Notes: generated by a model from the letters alone, not told the origin. DNA of 64,000 nt from Canna indica (GCA_034359265.1 CP136895.1:4962501-5026500); one strand, 5' to 3'; shown: positions 10,171 through 22,360, counted from the first letter of the stretch. Program-made: numbers and translations.

Positions 10171-11023
10171 TCACCTAATACTCCGCCTTGAATCCTCCTT
10201 TCTATCAAACTCTATAGGAGGCCTGTTGGCCCAAACAAATAGTGTTCCGCTCGCCTCCAACCCCGTCGCTAGCTCCATCATCTGCGCCATGATGATATTG
10301 TTCTGCGAGCCGAATGAGATGTATAAAATCGACGTTGGCAGCTTTGTATTCAGCCAATGTAAAATACCATCTTTAGTCACAATAGCGGCAGAAGAAGAGG
10401 AGTTTATCAACGGACCGATGGGCCAAATTGGGATTCGAAATCCTTTACAGAACATGTTTAATCCAGTCATCTCTATGTCTTCTATGGTGTTGACAAGCAT
10501 AGCGTCGGTGTCTGATAAACGTGACATAAGATCCTTTTGATAGGTTGACACCGGCTGACTTTCGTCGGCATCGAGCAGGAGCTGACAAATCTGAGAGCAG
10601 TTGATGACGACGTCGGGGAAATCCGGCAGCGGGATCTCGTCCGTGGTCGTTTTCCTGTGAGGAAAATGAGCCCACAGCGAGTAGAAGACGGCCATGCCGT
10701 AAGCTCCGTCGGTGATGTATATGGAATGGAACATTCCTAACTGGTGCGCAACGCTGGCGGTCCACGGGAAGAAGAAGTCGGCGATGATGCAGAGCATAGG
10801 ACGACCATCTTCTTTCGTTATATCCACGATGAGCTGCTCAAAGGCGGGCTGGAGGGAATTGCAAGCGAATAGGAATTAAAGTATGTGCTGCTTGAGGACG
10901 TCGTTAACAGTGAGGGTGGGGTGGCGGTGGGCGAGGAGCTCGGCATGGGTGAGGAAGGGATTGATGTGGCCATCAGCCAAGAAGGGGAAGAGAAGCACTT
11001 GTTGACCCCCTTAAGTCCTCCAT
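10171..11023 (-). pseudogene. UGT92-like glycosyltransferase pseudogene
   Basis: Broken paralogue of the intact gene at 23645-25150. The start is the ATG at 11021-11023 (MEDLRG...). A frameshift follows, so the N-terminal GHINPFL block is out of frame. About 55 codons are missing between LTVN and ACNSLQ. A long readable stretch then covers DGRPMLCIIADFFFPWTA, TDGAYGMAVFYSLW, PIWPIGPL, LYISFGSQN and MMELATGLEASGTLFVW. It stops at CACTA element C before the PSPG box, so the UDP-sugar site is absent. A last frameshift (EDSRRSIR then stop) lies close to the insertion. The C-terminal part may exist left of the nested CACTA elements, outside the window. Confidence 0.88.
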
Positions 11024-11149
11024 TGTTATTCAAAACTCAGAGAGTGGGAAGCTGCAGAAATGGCTTTGCGTTCAATGTTCAATGTTACTGATTCATGTAA
11101 TTGTTACTTATTTTATTTGCAACATAAGTAATTATTTACTGACTTATCA

Positions 11150-11525
11150 AACCGTTATAAATAGAGGTATTTTTGGCCCAAAATTTAGACGATGATGACA
11201 TTTTTTAAAAATAAAAAGTTTAAGGGAAAATTTGTACCTTTTTGAATAATTTAGGGGCAAATATGACCCAAAATTTGGATGACGATGATATTTTTTTTAA
11301 AAAAAAAAGTTTAAGGACAAGTTTTTACCTTTTCAAATACTTTAGGGGCAAATATGACCTTTATCCTTGCCACGTAAGCAACTGTTTGCTAACTTGTCAA
11401 ACCGTTATAAGCAGTGATATTTTTTGCCCAAAATTTGGACGACGAGGGCATTTTTAAAAAAAGAAAGAAAGTTTAAGAGAAAATTTCTATCTTCTCGAAT
11501 ACTTTAGGGGCAAATATGACATTTA
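11150..11525. repeat. Degenerate tandem repeat with AGGGGCAAATATGAC
   Basis: Three copies of a 90-95 bp segment running from CCCAAAATTTGGAYGA through a poly-A/T stretch to ATACTTTAGGGGCAAATATGAC. A spacer with CTGACTTATCAAACCGTTATAA is also repeated. The AGGGGCAAAT phrase recurs in the MITEs at 47038 and 55792, so this may be a rearranged relative. Confidence 0.6.
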
Positions 11526-11929
11526 TCCCTTTTAACTTTGCTCTATGTGAAGAAATTCGATTCTAGTTATTATATATTATATAATCCAAAATTTAGTTTT
11601 TAATTACGAAATTTGAAATTAAATATTTTAGCCTCCTCGCTTTTCGCATTTAACAAGTGTAGGGCGAGATCCACTAAATTTAGGACGATTGAAAATTCAA
11701 GGGCAATCAAATCGAAAATTGGAATTTAAATTTGTTTCAATATGTTGTTCCGAATAATATGCTATTTTGATGAAATAACATATTCAATAAAATAAGATTT
11801 TATTAAAAATTTAAATCTTAAAATCTTAAATAATTTTTTTAAAAAATATCAAAACAGTTTTTAATATATTATTTAAAAAATATTTTTAATATATATAATG
11901 GATTGGACTAGCATCTTGGGCTCGTGGTC
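11526..11929. other. AT-rich stretch, no gene seen
   Basis: Nothing recognisable: no frame of useful length and no clear repeat ends. It ends near the GC-richer DNA of the gypsy LTR. Confidence 0.5.
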
Positions 11930-12329
11930 GGCTTAGGCCCAAAAGCGCTTGTACACATGAGCCAGACTCACGTCTAGCCAGACATCTTAGCTTGAGGGTT
12001 CCACCCGGTCATACAAAAGACACTTATGTCCACATTAATTACGAGGGATTCGTCATTCCCGAGCTCGATATCTCCGGGATCAGCCTCGGCCTATTCTAAG
12101 CAACATCCCCATGAGATTAACGGGTAACATCATCGCCAAATACACCTCATCTTGCACTATATATGGACACGATGCTCTCAGATACATCTCGATTCCAATT
12201 TCTATTAACATCACCTAGAACTCATTCTTACTTAAGCGTGTGAGTGTCTTTTTCAACCCCCCCAATGTCGGAGTCGTACCTGACCAGGAGACGTGATGAA
12301 CCGCATCAACCTGACTTCACGCAAGAACA
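11930..12329 (+). repeat. Ty3-gypsy LTR, 3' part
   Basis: Sequence typical of the end of a plant gypsy LTR: a TATATATGG box near 12157, CTTACTTAAGCGTGTGAGTG near 12229, then GAACA followed by TTTGGTGCCCACTGTGGGG, the usual junction of LTR and primer site in Tat-like gypsy elements. The left edge of the LTR could not be placed, so the start is approximate. Confidence 0.55.
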
Positions 12330-13266
12330 TTTGGTGCCCACTGTGGGGCAGCATAAATATTACCCGCCCCACAATGGTTGGTACTCGAAGTCAGGCGAAC
12401 ACCACCGCGCACAGGCAACACCCTAGCGATGACGTCCCCCCTACTATCCTAAGACGCTAAAATAATAATGAGTGATGCTCTAACACCAACCAACCTCTCA
12501 CCAAAAGAATCATAGTGCCTAATAAACGACCTTCATGCATAGAAGTGATGGTTAGTAGCCCAGGTCGAGGCACTGACGTGGTCCCGGGAACAGCACTCGG
12601 CTGAACACGAGCGCCATCGCTTAGAACGTGATGAGGGCAGCCGCTTGGAAAAACTTAAAGAGCCCAGCTTCTGCCCCTCGAGACGAGGTCTCCCGAATAA
12701 ATCGTCTAAGTGAAGAGGAGGATACCAGGTTCACAGAGGTCACTCCTCCCCCCAGCGTCGACTCGAGACCCCTCGCCAAGCAAAAAATGGTAGTCTATCT
12801 TCTCGTCAATTTCAAACTGCCGGCAATACTCGAGCCCTACGATGGCACATGCAGTCCGACCGGCCACTCACCTAATGATGTTCATATTCAAGATGCTCCT
12901 TAACGGCGCAACTGATCCCATACTCAGCCGAGCCTTCCTAGATTTTTTGGAGAAGGTTGCTCCACTCTGGTTCTCCACCTTTCCATTAGGTCCATATGTA
13001 CCTTCCAGGAGCTCTCTCGAGCCTTCACCAATCAGTTCTCTTCGTCGTGGATCTATTCCAAGACTGAGCACGCCTTCCATTACATCAAGTGAGGTCAACA
13101 TGAATCATTACGAGACTAGCTACCTTAATAGATTTCAAGCCAAAGCCATTAAGATCATGAACCTCGACCCACGCGTCGAACTATTTTCCATCAAACATGG
13201 CCTAAAGCCTGAGCACTTTGCAGACCTTCCTATATGCTTATTCGTTAGCTGCAAATTCAAATTTGT

Positions 13267-16200
13267 TGGTGAAATGACCTACACTACAGGAGGGGTTGAA
13301 TAGTGTGTTAACTAAAACTTAAGTCTAATTCCGGTTTTAACTGTTTCTTGATTACCGGCAATTCATAATTCAATGATTAAATGCAGAAGCAATAAGTAAT
13401 GCAATTAAACACAAATAATATATCAATGCTAACACAATGCATAGTGGTTTGGCTCCAACGTCTACTCCATTACCTAGGCACCTCGCTTAGGATTTTTAAC
13501 ATACCTTTATTAGATTAATTGCTTCCTTTACAATGAGAATGTTTCACATGAGAGTCTCCGCTATCACACCGAAGGCACTTCCACACTCGGAAGTCTCCAC
13601 CTTCCTACCTATTGGGTGAAATGGCCACACTAGAGGGGGGTGAATAGAGTGTTAACTAATAAATTAGCCTAAATTCAATTTTAGTCGTTTACTTGATTAT
13701 TTAGGCAATTCACAATTGTACGACTAAATGCGAAAGCAAGTAATAAAGATAATCAATGCGATACACAAAGAAAATAATACTAACATAAGTATTTATAGTA
13801 GTTCGGCCCTAATGCCTACTCCACTACCTAAGCACCTCGCTTAGGATTTTCAAACTAAGTTTACTAGATTAAATTGTTTCCCTTACACAGAGAACTTTGA
13901 CCCGAAGAGTCTCACTCTCAACCTAAGGCACTTCCACACCCGGAAGTCTCCGCCTTCTTACCGAGAACACTCTTCCACCTCAACCCTAAGGGACAACTCA
14001 ACTAATCCTAGTAAACTATGTTTACACAAGTGGCTTTACATCTTCTACACCAAGGTAACCACTTACACACAAGACCTAACACTAGGTCTTCTTACAAGGT
14101 CAAATACAAAGAAATAAATAAAAAAATACAACACTAAATGGAGCAATAAATAATACAATAAGATACTTAGCTCCACAACAAACTCCCTAGTCCTCTTGAT
14201 GCCTCAAGGTGATAGATCGATGAAGCTTTGAATGCTATATCAAGCAATGAGAGATCAAACTAGGGTTTTCCAAGTAATGACTCAATGGAAGCTTGGAATT
14301 GATCAAGGATGGCTCAATGAAGTATAGGAGTGATCAAAAGTGTCAAATGAAGGCTTATGTATGGATATATATAAAGCTAAGAGGAATGCTCGGGTGAAGC
14401 AGCGCTCAACGGCACGAAATCTAGCCGTTTCCCACCATTCGATCAATTGTCGGTCGAGTCGATTGATCGATCGATCGACTGCTGGCTTTCTACTCTTATG
14501 CCGCTCTATTCGGTCGATCGACTTAATCGCGATCAAGCTCCTCTGCTGTCCGATCGATCGATCGGTCGACCGAAGTAGCCACTGCCAATTTTTGGCACAC
14601 TTCCCTCGACCGATCGGTCGACTGAATTGGCTACTACTAATTTTTAATACTATTTGGTCGACCAACCGATCGATCGAACCTGGACTGGGCAGTTTGGTTA
14701 GGCTTTGTTTATTCATTTTCTGGTTTCGTCTTCGCTAAGTTAATAATTTTAAAACATAAATATTATATAATGATTACCCCCATTTGGATTCAATAAAAAT
14801 ATCTAAAAATTTAAAATCCTTAAGAATCAAAATCTAGTTTTTGGGGTCTAGTACAAATTTTCGGAAAACGAAAATTTCCTAATTTCTTGGGTCAAATATG
14901 GGTAGGCTAAAGGCTTCCAAAAAATCCTTAAAAATACATTATTATCTATTTTCTACCCAATGAACAATTACTGCCATTTTTTATGTTAGGAAAATATCTA
15001 GGTCATATAGCTCTCCAAGGAGCTCTCTAGGCTTAATGGATTTCAGGACGGTTTTCGTGTTTTCATATTTTGGAATTCGGGTTTGCTTTTTGGGTTCTTT
15101 GCATCATAAAGAGGATTACAATACATTCTAGACACCCTAAACTTAAACTCTAACTTCTCGAAAAATCCCGAGCGCCGACGAGCGTCCTTGCCGATTTCTC
15201 TGATTTCTCCGATCGGGGACGTTGTGGGCTAACCGACTTGGAACCTGAAAGATTTCTCAATGAAACATTAGTTCTATGTTTGTTATCATCAAAATTGAGA
15301 TTAAGACCAAGGTAGAAAACCTTAGGCCAACACTACCGAGAGCACTCTTCCACCTCAAACCCTAAGGACAACACAACTAATCCTAGTAAACTAATCACAC
15401 CAGAGGATTTAGGCCTCTACACCAAGGCAACCACCAAACTCAAGATCTACACACTAGATCTTTACACACTTGATATACAATGAAATTAACAACAAAAATA
15501 CAACAATAATGGAGAAATAAATCAAATAATAAAGTACTTAGCTCCACAACAGAATTCCTAGTTTCCTCTTGATGTCTTTGATGGTGAATCAATGAAGTCA
15601 AGGCTTACTCAAGGAATTCAAAGATCAAAGCTAGGGTTTCCAAGAATTAATGGTGGCTCAATCAAGCTTTAGGATCATTAAGATATGACTTAAGGAGTGT
15701 TAGACCACCTAAGAAAGTCTGGGTATGTGTTTATATATAGAGGCCAAGGAAAATCCCGGATGACACATCACTCAACGGTCGAACAAGCTATTTTTGTCCA
15801 TTGGTTGATTGGTTAGTCGACCGAACAAGCGATCGATCATCGATCGAACGCACACTATGGCTTTCTGCCTCTCGTCGATCACTTGTCGGTTGATGGTCGA
15901 TCGACCGACCATTCGACCGAAACTGCTCTAAGGGCAGTTTCACTGAGGTCTAGTCTTCCTAAGTCTTATATAACATTTATGTTTTAAAGTTATTAATTTA
16001 AAGTTAAGAAGAATTATATAAGGATTACCACTCGTTTGGATTCAATAAAAATAACTAGAAAATCAAAATCCTTAAGAATCAAAATCTAACTTTTGGAGTC
16101 TAGTACAAATTTACGAAAACCAAAAATTCTATAATCTCCCGGATCAAATATGGATATGTTAAAGGCTTCCAAAAATTTCTTTAAAATATATCGTTAACTA

Positions 16201-16593
16201 GTTTCTACCTAAGGAACAATTACCGTGATTTTGGTGCCAAGAAAATGTCAAGTTATATAGCCCTCCAAGGAGCTCCCTAGGCTTAAAGAATTTCTGGGTC
16301 ATTTTTTAATTTTTCAAATTTTCATATTTTAGGGTTCAGGTTTCAATTTATGGGTTCTTATGCATCAAATAGTAGATTTACAACATGCTAAACACCCTAA
16401 ACCTAAACTCTATCTTCTCGAAGAATCTCGAGCGACGGCAAGTATCCTTGCTGATTTCTCTTATTTTTCTGATCAGGGACATCGTGTGCTAACCAACTTG
16501 GAACCTGAAAATATTTCTTCATGAAAAGATTAGTTCCATGTTTGTTATCATCAAACTGAGATTGAGACCAATGTTAAAAACTTTACGCCAACA
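13267..16593 (-). mobile_element. Solo LTR (copia family of 47552), interrupted by another
   Basis: Reading on the minus strand the LTR starts TGTTGGCG near 16593 and ends near 13267. The outer copy is in two parts (to about 13609 and from 15333). It has the family marks: CACTACAGGAGGGGTTGAATAGTGTG at one end, ACAAACATGGAACTAATC near the other, a TATA-like CTATATATAAACAC at 15735 and a cluster of GGTCGAYCGACCG motifs at 15800-15930. No internal retrotransposon sequence remains, so it is a solo LTR. It lies inside gypsy gag. Clear target duplications were not found. Confidence 0.7.
13613..15332 (-). mobile_element. Inner solo LTR nested in the previous one
   Basis: About 1.7 kb, from GGGTGAAATGGCCACACTAG to CTTAGGCCAACA. 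CTACC occurs just left (13605-13609, with a few extra bases between) and directly right (15333-15337), which fits a 5-bp target duplication. It has the same family signatures as the outer copy, with palindromic CGATCGATCG/GGTCGACCGA motifs at 14450-14680 and a TATA-like TTTATATATATCC (minus) near 14370. Confidence 0.7.
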
Positions 16594-18239
16594 TAATTCG
16601 TATGTGCCCTCATATTTGTCAACCTTTGTATGTTCCATACGATATATACTCCGTCGGGTTTTTTCCTCTTCCCTCAAACAAAGGATAACTTTTCCTCCCA
16701 CTTAATGGCATTCATTCTCTTCTTTCTTAACTAGATTGCCCTAGCGAAGCCGACGAACATGGACGAGTTTTGAGAAAAGGCTATGTGCCATATAGAGATG
16801 AAAGAACTCCGAGAGGCCAGGAAGGCCGCAGGCAGAACGCCAAAGACACCACCGAGGAAAAGAAATCCAAGAAACCCGACAGGAAAGGCAAAGATCGAGA
16901 TCACCATGATCGGGACAATAACAAGAAGGGCAAGCTCACCGCCCCGATTGAACGCTCGATATGGGAAATATACTCCACTTAACGCAAAGAAAGAGGCCAT
17001 TCTCCGCGAGATCTACGACGAAACTTCTTAGACACAGTTAGTGCCGAAAAGCATAAGCTGCCACCCAACACCGACAAGAGCAAAAAGTATGCCTTCCATG
17101 ACACCTATGGACACACCACATAAGACTGTGTGATGCTACGCTTTGACCGATACATCAATCATGGGAGCGAACGTGATCGAAGTAGGAGCTGCGACCACCG
17201 ATGTCGAAGTGGAAGCCGAACACCGAGCCACCTTGGGGGTCGGAAAGACAACAATCGAGCAAATTGCCTGGGTAACTAAGTCCGAGGAGTCATCGACTAC
17301 CACTACTAGAAACTTCGTCTTCAGCAACGGCTATCAGCGACGGCCGCTCAAGCCGTTGCTATTTGCAACGGCATTCTTACGGCCGCTCGAGCCGTTGCAG
17401 AAAACTGTATCTGCAACGGCTTTCTAACGAAAAACCGAGCCGTTGCTGATTATTTTAATTATCAGCAACGGCTTTCGGACGGAAAGGTGAGCCGTTGTTG
17501 ATATTTTAATTTTCAGCAACGGCTTTCTAACGGATAAGTGAGCCGTTGCTGATGATAACTTATCAGCAACGGCGTTCTAACGGGCGAGTGAGCCGTTGCT
17601 GATAAGTTTATATAGGGCACCAGTCGCGCCCGACCCTTCTTCCTCCCGCTGCTGCCGCCGCTCCTGCCGACGCCACTCGTCGCCGCTGCTGCCGCTGCTG
17701 CCGACGCCGACGACGCCGACTGCTGCTTCCGACTTATTCAGGTATGTCTATTCCTTGCGGCCGGCAGGAATCACCCGACCGAAACCCTATTTCTAGGGTT
17801 TCGGCCGGCGGCGGTCGGCCGATGGCCGCCGCCGGACCTTCTGCAGTGGCCGGACAGTGTGTCCGGCCACTGTACGCCGGCGCCGGAGGGTGGACTCCGG
17901 CGCCGGAATTTATAATTTATATATATAATTTATATTATGTTGTAATTGTTAATTAATTATTTTATAATTGTTAATTAATTGTTTAGATTAATTATTTAAT
18001 TTGTTAGATTAATTATTACGGTTTAGATTAATTTTGGACGCGCGCCGGAATCGTCCACTTCGGACGCGCGCCGGAATCGTCCACTTCGGACGCGCGCCGG
18101 AATCGTCCACTTCGGACGCGCGCCGGTATCGTCCAATTCAAACTCGCGCCAGAATCGTCCACTTCGGACGCGCGCCGGTATCGTCCAATTCGGACTCGCG
18201 CCGGAATCGTCCACTTCGGACGCGCGCCGGAATCGTAGG

Positions 18240-18496
18240 AGAAAATTGATCCGATAGTAGGAGAAAATGATCCTCCTGGTTTCTATCAAGAAGATGATCT
18301 TCCTGTTGTGGATCGTATTATTCCAATACTCGAGGATGCAGACACAACGTCAATTCAATTAGAAGTTGAATATGCTGATGATGACGATCATGAAATTGAG
18401 GAAGCTGGAGATGAAGAAGATGAAGAAGAGGAAGAAGAGGAAGAAGAGGAAGAAGAAGAAGAATTCAAAGACTATTATTCAGATGATGAAGAATAA
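18240..18496 (+). pseudogene. TNP2 transposase acidic-tail remnant, element D
   Basis: Only the far C-terminus is left: RIIPILEDADTTSIQLEVEY then the Asp/Glu run, ending at TAA 18494-18496. Like A, it has GENDPP in place of the longer segment in B and E, so A and D belong to one subfamily. Confidence 0.8.
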
Positions 18497-18571
18497 TTGT
18501 AAAGTATATATTTTATTAAATATATCTCTACTATTTATACAATAATCTGATTATATGTCTGTTCGACAGAT

Positions 18572-20107
18572 ATGTCTGGTCGTGGTTATCGACGCAGGAG
18601 AGTTTCGGAGTCTCCGATCGGTGAGACTCCAGCACTTACTCATGCTGCTGATCCACCTGTTGTTGATCCTCATTCCGATGATACTGCCGAGGCTAGTACA
18701 TCCAGACGTAGGCGGCCACGCGGGCCGAACAGGTGGCAGCCTCCACCAGCCACAGAGTCACGTAGATTGATTAGCGTGATTGGGGAGCGGTAATATATCA
18801 TGAATTATGAATCATTACAAATTCATTATATCATAAAATAATATTAAAATTTATTTTTGTTGTGCAGGTTCGAGCAAGAAGAAGTGTCGAGGAGCATTTC
18901 TTCTACTATTCGACGATACATGCACGGGGCATGGCCTACGTGGTCTCACGTGCCTAGCGAGCACGTCGACATGTTATGGCGCGAGTTTGAGGTACGTATT
19001 ATTATTATTATTTACATGCATGATGATATATTAATATTGGTTCTGATATTATTATTTTGCAGGCTCGCTATACATGGGCCGAGGACCAGAGGCCCTTCAT
19101 TTACGCTGTCTGGGAGGCTATTTCCCGGGCAAGGTACAACGGGCAGCTGGGGCAGGCTCGGTCCCAAGCGATGGCCCGAGCTGGGACCACTAACATCGCG
19201 GAGACTCGGGGATACGACCCCGGTTGGATTACTCCGAATATATGGGACCAGCTCGTGGGGATATGGTCGACGGATCGATGGCAGGAGGTTTCTCGGAATG
19301 CGGCTAGAAATCGCATGTCGGGAGGAGCAGCGCGTCACACCGGCGGCTCTGTTGCATTTGCAGTGCACGCAAACCGTATGGTAAGTATATCTTTTAATTA
19401 TATATTTTATTTGTTATTATGTGTACTAATTAATGTATTTGTTTTGTAAATGTAGACGACGGTGTCGGATGACGGGAGTGTCCAGCGACCCTCCCCGATG
19501 GCGGTGTTTGAGCGAACTCACCGTCGAGCACATGGGACGGGGGAGTACATCCACAACCGCGCTGCATACATTATGGTAATTATATATTTGTTTAAATTAT
19601 TCATTATATATTTATAATTTAAGTTTTATGATAAATATTAAACAAAAAATCAAACTCGAGTAGGAGACCTACAGCCAGACGGTGGTGCAGCGCGGGGGTA
19701 CCCCCGAGGACTTTGACGCAGCATCGTGGGTTGAGGCCGCAGGTGGCTGGGACCATGGCCGCGTATATGGCTTCGCAGATAGTGGTCATGCGCGAGCCGT
19801 ACTAGGGCCACTTGGGGCACCGACCCCTCCGGTCGCTGGTGAGCGGCCGTCCACCTCTAGATCCAGTTATGATCATAGTAACAGAATAAGGACTCTAGAG
19901 GAGACGGTCGCGCGTCAGACTGAGATGATAGAGCGCCAGAGTCAGATGATGGCAGATATACAATCTATGCTACGCAACATGTCAGGTCATCCCGAAGCAG
20001 GCATCTCTTCGGCATCATCTAATCCGTCGTCCTCGAGTCAGTCTACGCCGGTGTACACTCAAGCGCTCCAGACCCCGCCATATAATCCAGACCATCCTCC
20101 ATCTTGA
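18572..20107 (+). CDS. TnpA-like protein, element D, 5 exons
   Basis: Predicted exons are 18572-18789, 18868-18991, 19063-19380, 19456-19575 and 19664-20107, in frame throughout (about 407 residues). Same domain order as the copy at 2473. Here intron 2 starts GTACGT, a consensus GT donor, whereas A, B and E have GCACGT. The frame is undamaged although the transposase next to it is gone. A functional protein is plausible from sequence alone, but expression is unknown. Confidence 0.78.
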
Positions 20108-21083
20108 TCGTGAGATTTTTTGTTTGGATATTGAACTTGTTTAACTTATTTTGTTTGGATATTGATACTTCAATTTTGCATTTGAATTGTTTTTATACTA
20201 TCGTGGATAATTATCAATATAAGTATAATTGTTTTGATGTATATATGTTGGTGTGTTTGTGATGTGTGAATGAATGTGTATGAGGTGTTTGTGATGTGTG
20301 AATGAATGTGTGTATGAGGGTTTGGGTGTGTGAGTTATGTATCAGATAATGTATCAATGTATCAATGGAAATTTGAAATTTGAAATTTTTCTATTCCCAG
20401 GTATACGTCATCAGCAACGGCTTTCCCACGGCCGTCCGTGGGAAAGCCGTTGCTAAAAGTGTATCGAAAGCCGTTGCTGATGACCTACAGCAACGGCTTA
20501 GCGACGGAGTTTTACTAACGGCGTTGCTACGGACTCAGCGGCCGTTGCTATTAATGTTATCAGCAACGGCTCCGAGTCTGTTGCAAACCCGTTGCTGATA
20601 ATAGTTTTAGCGACGGCCCGAGCGGCCGTTGCTGATAATGTTTTGAGCGACGGCCCGAGCGGCCGTTGCTGATCCGTTGCGAAGTCATCAGCAACGCGAC
20701 TTTCTGTCACGGCGCTATTGCAACGGCTCAGCCGTTGCTGATGCTCTTCAGCAACGGCTCAGCAACGGCATCAGCCGTTGCTGATGACCATTTTTCTAGT
20801 AGTGTACATAGTCGGCGGGTTCGCGGGAGGAGGCGAAACGAGTTCGGTAAGAAAAAGATCACTTCGAACAATCATGACAGTTGATGATGCCACTCACCCG
20901 CAGAGGTCCATCTTCAAAACCCCGATAATATCATTCTATGAATATAATTTCCAAGGGAATGATAAGAATCTACACGACCCAATCGTGGTTTATGTGATTG
21001 CAAGAAACTTTATTGTTAGAAAAGTATTGGTGGATCAAGGGAGCCCCTATAAAATCACCAAATTGTTTCATAATACATTATAA

Positions 21084-21718
21084 AAGTGTGCATTACAAAA
21101 ATCACATTGAAAATACATTATAAAATGCATTATAAATAGTGGAGAAATTTGTTTTGGGAATTTTATAATGCATTTAATTACAACGTGAAATGATATAATT
21201 AAAGAGTTTCACAAAAACTATTTAAATAGTTTAAATAATTTTTACTTTGAGAGTTGTACCCACTCATTTTTACTGATCCAAATTATGGACCTCATTTCAT
21301 TAAGTAAATTAGATTTTTTGTGATTTTTTTATTAATTTTATAATGCATTTACAAGGTGAAATGACCTATTTAAAGAGTTTCACTCAATCTATTTAAATAG
21401 TTTAAATAATTTTGCTTTAAAACTTATACACACTTATTTCACTAATTCAAATTGTGAATCTCGTTTCATTCAATAAATTAGAATTTCTATAATTTTTTTG
21501 ATGATTTTATAATGTATTTTCGAAGGTGGAAAGACCTATTTAAAGAGTTTAACTGAAACTATTTAAATGATTTAACAGATGGAACGTGAAATGAGATTGG
21601 GTAGGAAGTGTTAAAGTAGTGGATGAGACGTGTTAACCCCATTATAACATGGGTTAAAGGAGTTAATGCGGTTAACGAGGCGTTAATCCTATTATGAGAG
21701 TGAGAGAGTATTGTGAGT
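21084..21718. repeat. AT-rich stretch with three degenerate 169-bp repeats
   Basis: From about 21169 to 21570, three imperfect copies at about 169-bp spacing, each with TTTTATAATGYATTT, a few bases on AAGGTGRAAWGACCTATTTAAAGAGTTT, then YTATTTAAATAGTTTAA. No gene is seen. The rest, up to 21718, has no recognisable feature. Confidence 0.6.
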
Positions 21719-21997
21719 ATATTTATTAGAGTAAGTATCCAAAAGAACACGAACTTTGGACTTTTACTCATTTTTAGCATAAAATTTTTCCGTTAGCAAG
21801 AAAATACACAAATTATCATTATGTTATCCCGTTTAGCACACACCGTCATTTCTGACGGTTTTTGCTGACCTAGACGTTAACGGCGATGCCGTGGTAATTT
21901 TTGTCCTATGTGGAATATTTTTTTATTATATTAATCAATTTTATTATTATATTATTAAATTTTTTTTGCTGCTTCCTTTCGCCCCTCCGTTGTCGCG

Positions 21998-22360
21998 ATG
22001 GTCGCCCACTGCACCACGTCGGTGAGCAGCTCGAGGAGGAGGACACCGACATTCGTGTTGTCCAAGGATGTCGTGCGCTTCTTTGTGTGCGACGCGAACG
22101 AGATGGAACTCGAGGGGTTCCTCTCAGTGGTGAACGCCAACCAGGAGCTCCGCCTAGGGCAACTCTACTTCGTGCTGTCGCGGTCAATGTTGGGCCACTC
22201 ACTTCAAGGACCTCGCGGCGCTGGTGGTGAAGGTGATCGTCGCTCTGGTCGGCACCACGAGGCGACGACGAGGAGCGGTTGCTCCGCTGGTTTTTTCGGT
22301 GAAGGCGAGCACCGCTCTGATCGGCACCGCGAGGCATCGAAGTTTGTTCTGTGCAATTAG
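21998..22360 (+). pseudogene. Captured PADRE/DUF4228-like gene fragment
   Basis: Reads VLSKDVVRFFVCDANEMELEG, FLSVVNANQELRLGQLYFVL, SRSMLGHSL, which fits the conserved core of plant PADRE (DUF4228) proteins, small stress-linked proteins of unknown chemistry (FVCDxDxM, LxxGQLYFxLP). After LGHSL the family's usual continuation (DLAALVVKVIVAL) is found in another frame, so a frameshift is present. The last part contains two copies of a VKxxxALxGTxR-type segment. It lies between the inverted repeats of the Pack-MULE, so it is probably a captured and decayed copy. No start or promoter of its own is evident. Confidence 0.65.

Larger units (their letters stand above)
17301..20804 (+). mobile_element. 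CACTA element D, complete ends, transposase deleted
   Basis: 3504 bp from CACTACTAGAAACTTCG to TTTTTCTAGTAGTG, flanked by the 3-bp target duplication TAC (17298-17300 and 20805-20807). It is inserted in the protease start of a gypsy element. It keeps the left subterminal array, TATA box, leader with telo-box, an eight-copy 26-bp minisatellite (18036-18236) and a whole TnpA-like gene. All but the last 80 or so codons of the transposase are deleted; the breakpoint is at about 18236 (GGAATCG joined to TAGGAGAAAATTGATCCG). It is non-autonomous for cutting but may still make TnpA-like protein. Confidence 0.94.
12374..21083 (+). pseudogene. Ty3-gypsy gag-protease, broken and split by insertions
   Basis: Decayed gag of a Tat-like gypsy retrotransposon. 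ATG 12374 starts MVGTRSQANTTAH, soon stopped. Frame-shifted pieces up to about 13266 read like Retrotrans_gag (GATDPILSRAFLDFL, SYLNRFQAKAIKIMNLDPRV). A nested pair of solo LTRs (13267-16593) interrupts. Gag resumes at about 16750-17300: KKEAILREIYDE, then a damaged zinc knuckle (FHDTYGHTT, stop, DCVMLR). CACTA D (17301-20804) interrupts again. The protease start follows at 20805-21083: IVGGFAGGGETSSVRKRSLR and KVLVDQGSP, in which the D-T-G catalytic triplet has become D-Q-G. No reverse transcriptase is seen. It is clearly dead. Confidence 0.75.

Noticed and set aside
12868..13101. Antisense frame over gypsy gag
   Set aside because: The plus strand carries gag motifs; the antisense frame has none.
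14303..14738. Open frames full of RSIDRS/VDRS repeats on both strands (also 48307-48798, 48447-48740, 54775-55085)
   Set aside because: They are translations of the palindromic GGTCGACC/CGATCG clusters in LTRs; frames are open on both strands because the motif is self-complementary, and there is no conserved start.
21955..22140. Minus-strand string NVGVLLLELLTD that looks like a protein kinase subdomain
   Set aside because: It is short and antisense to the PADRE-like frame, and no other kinase motif is nearby.
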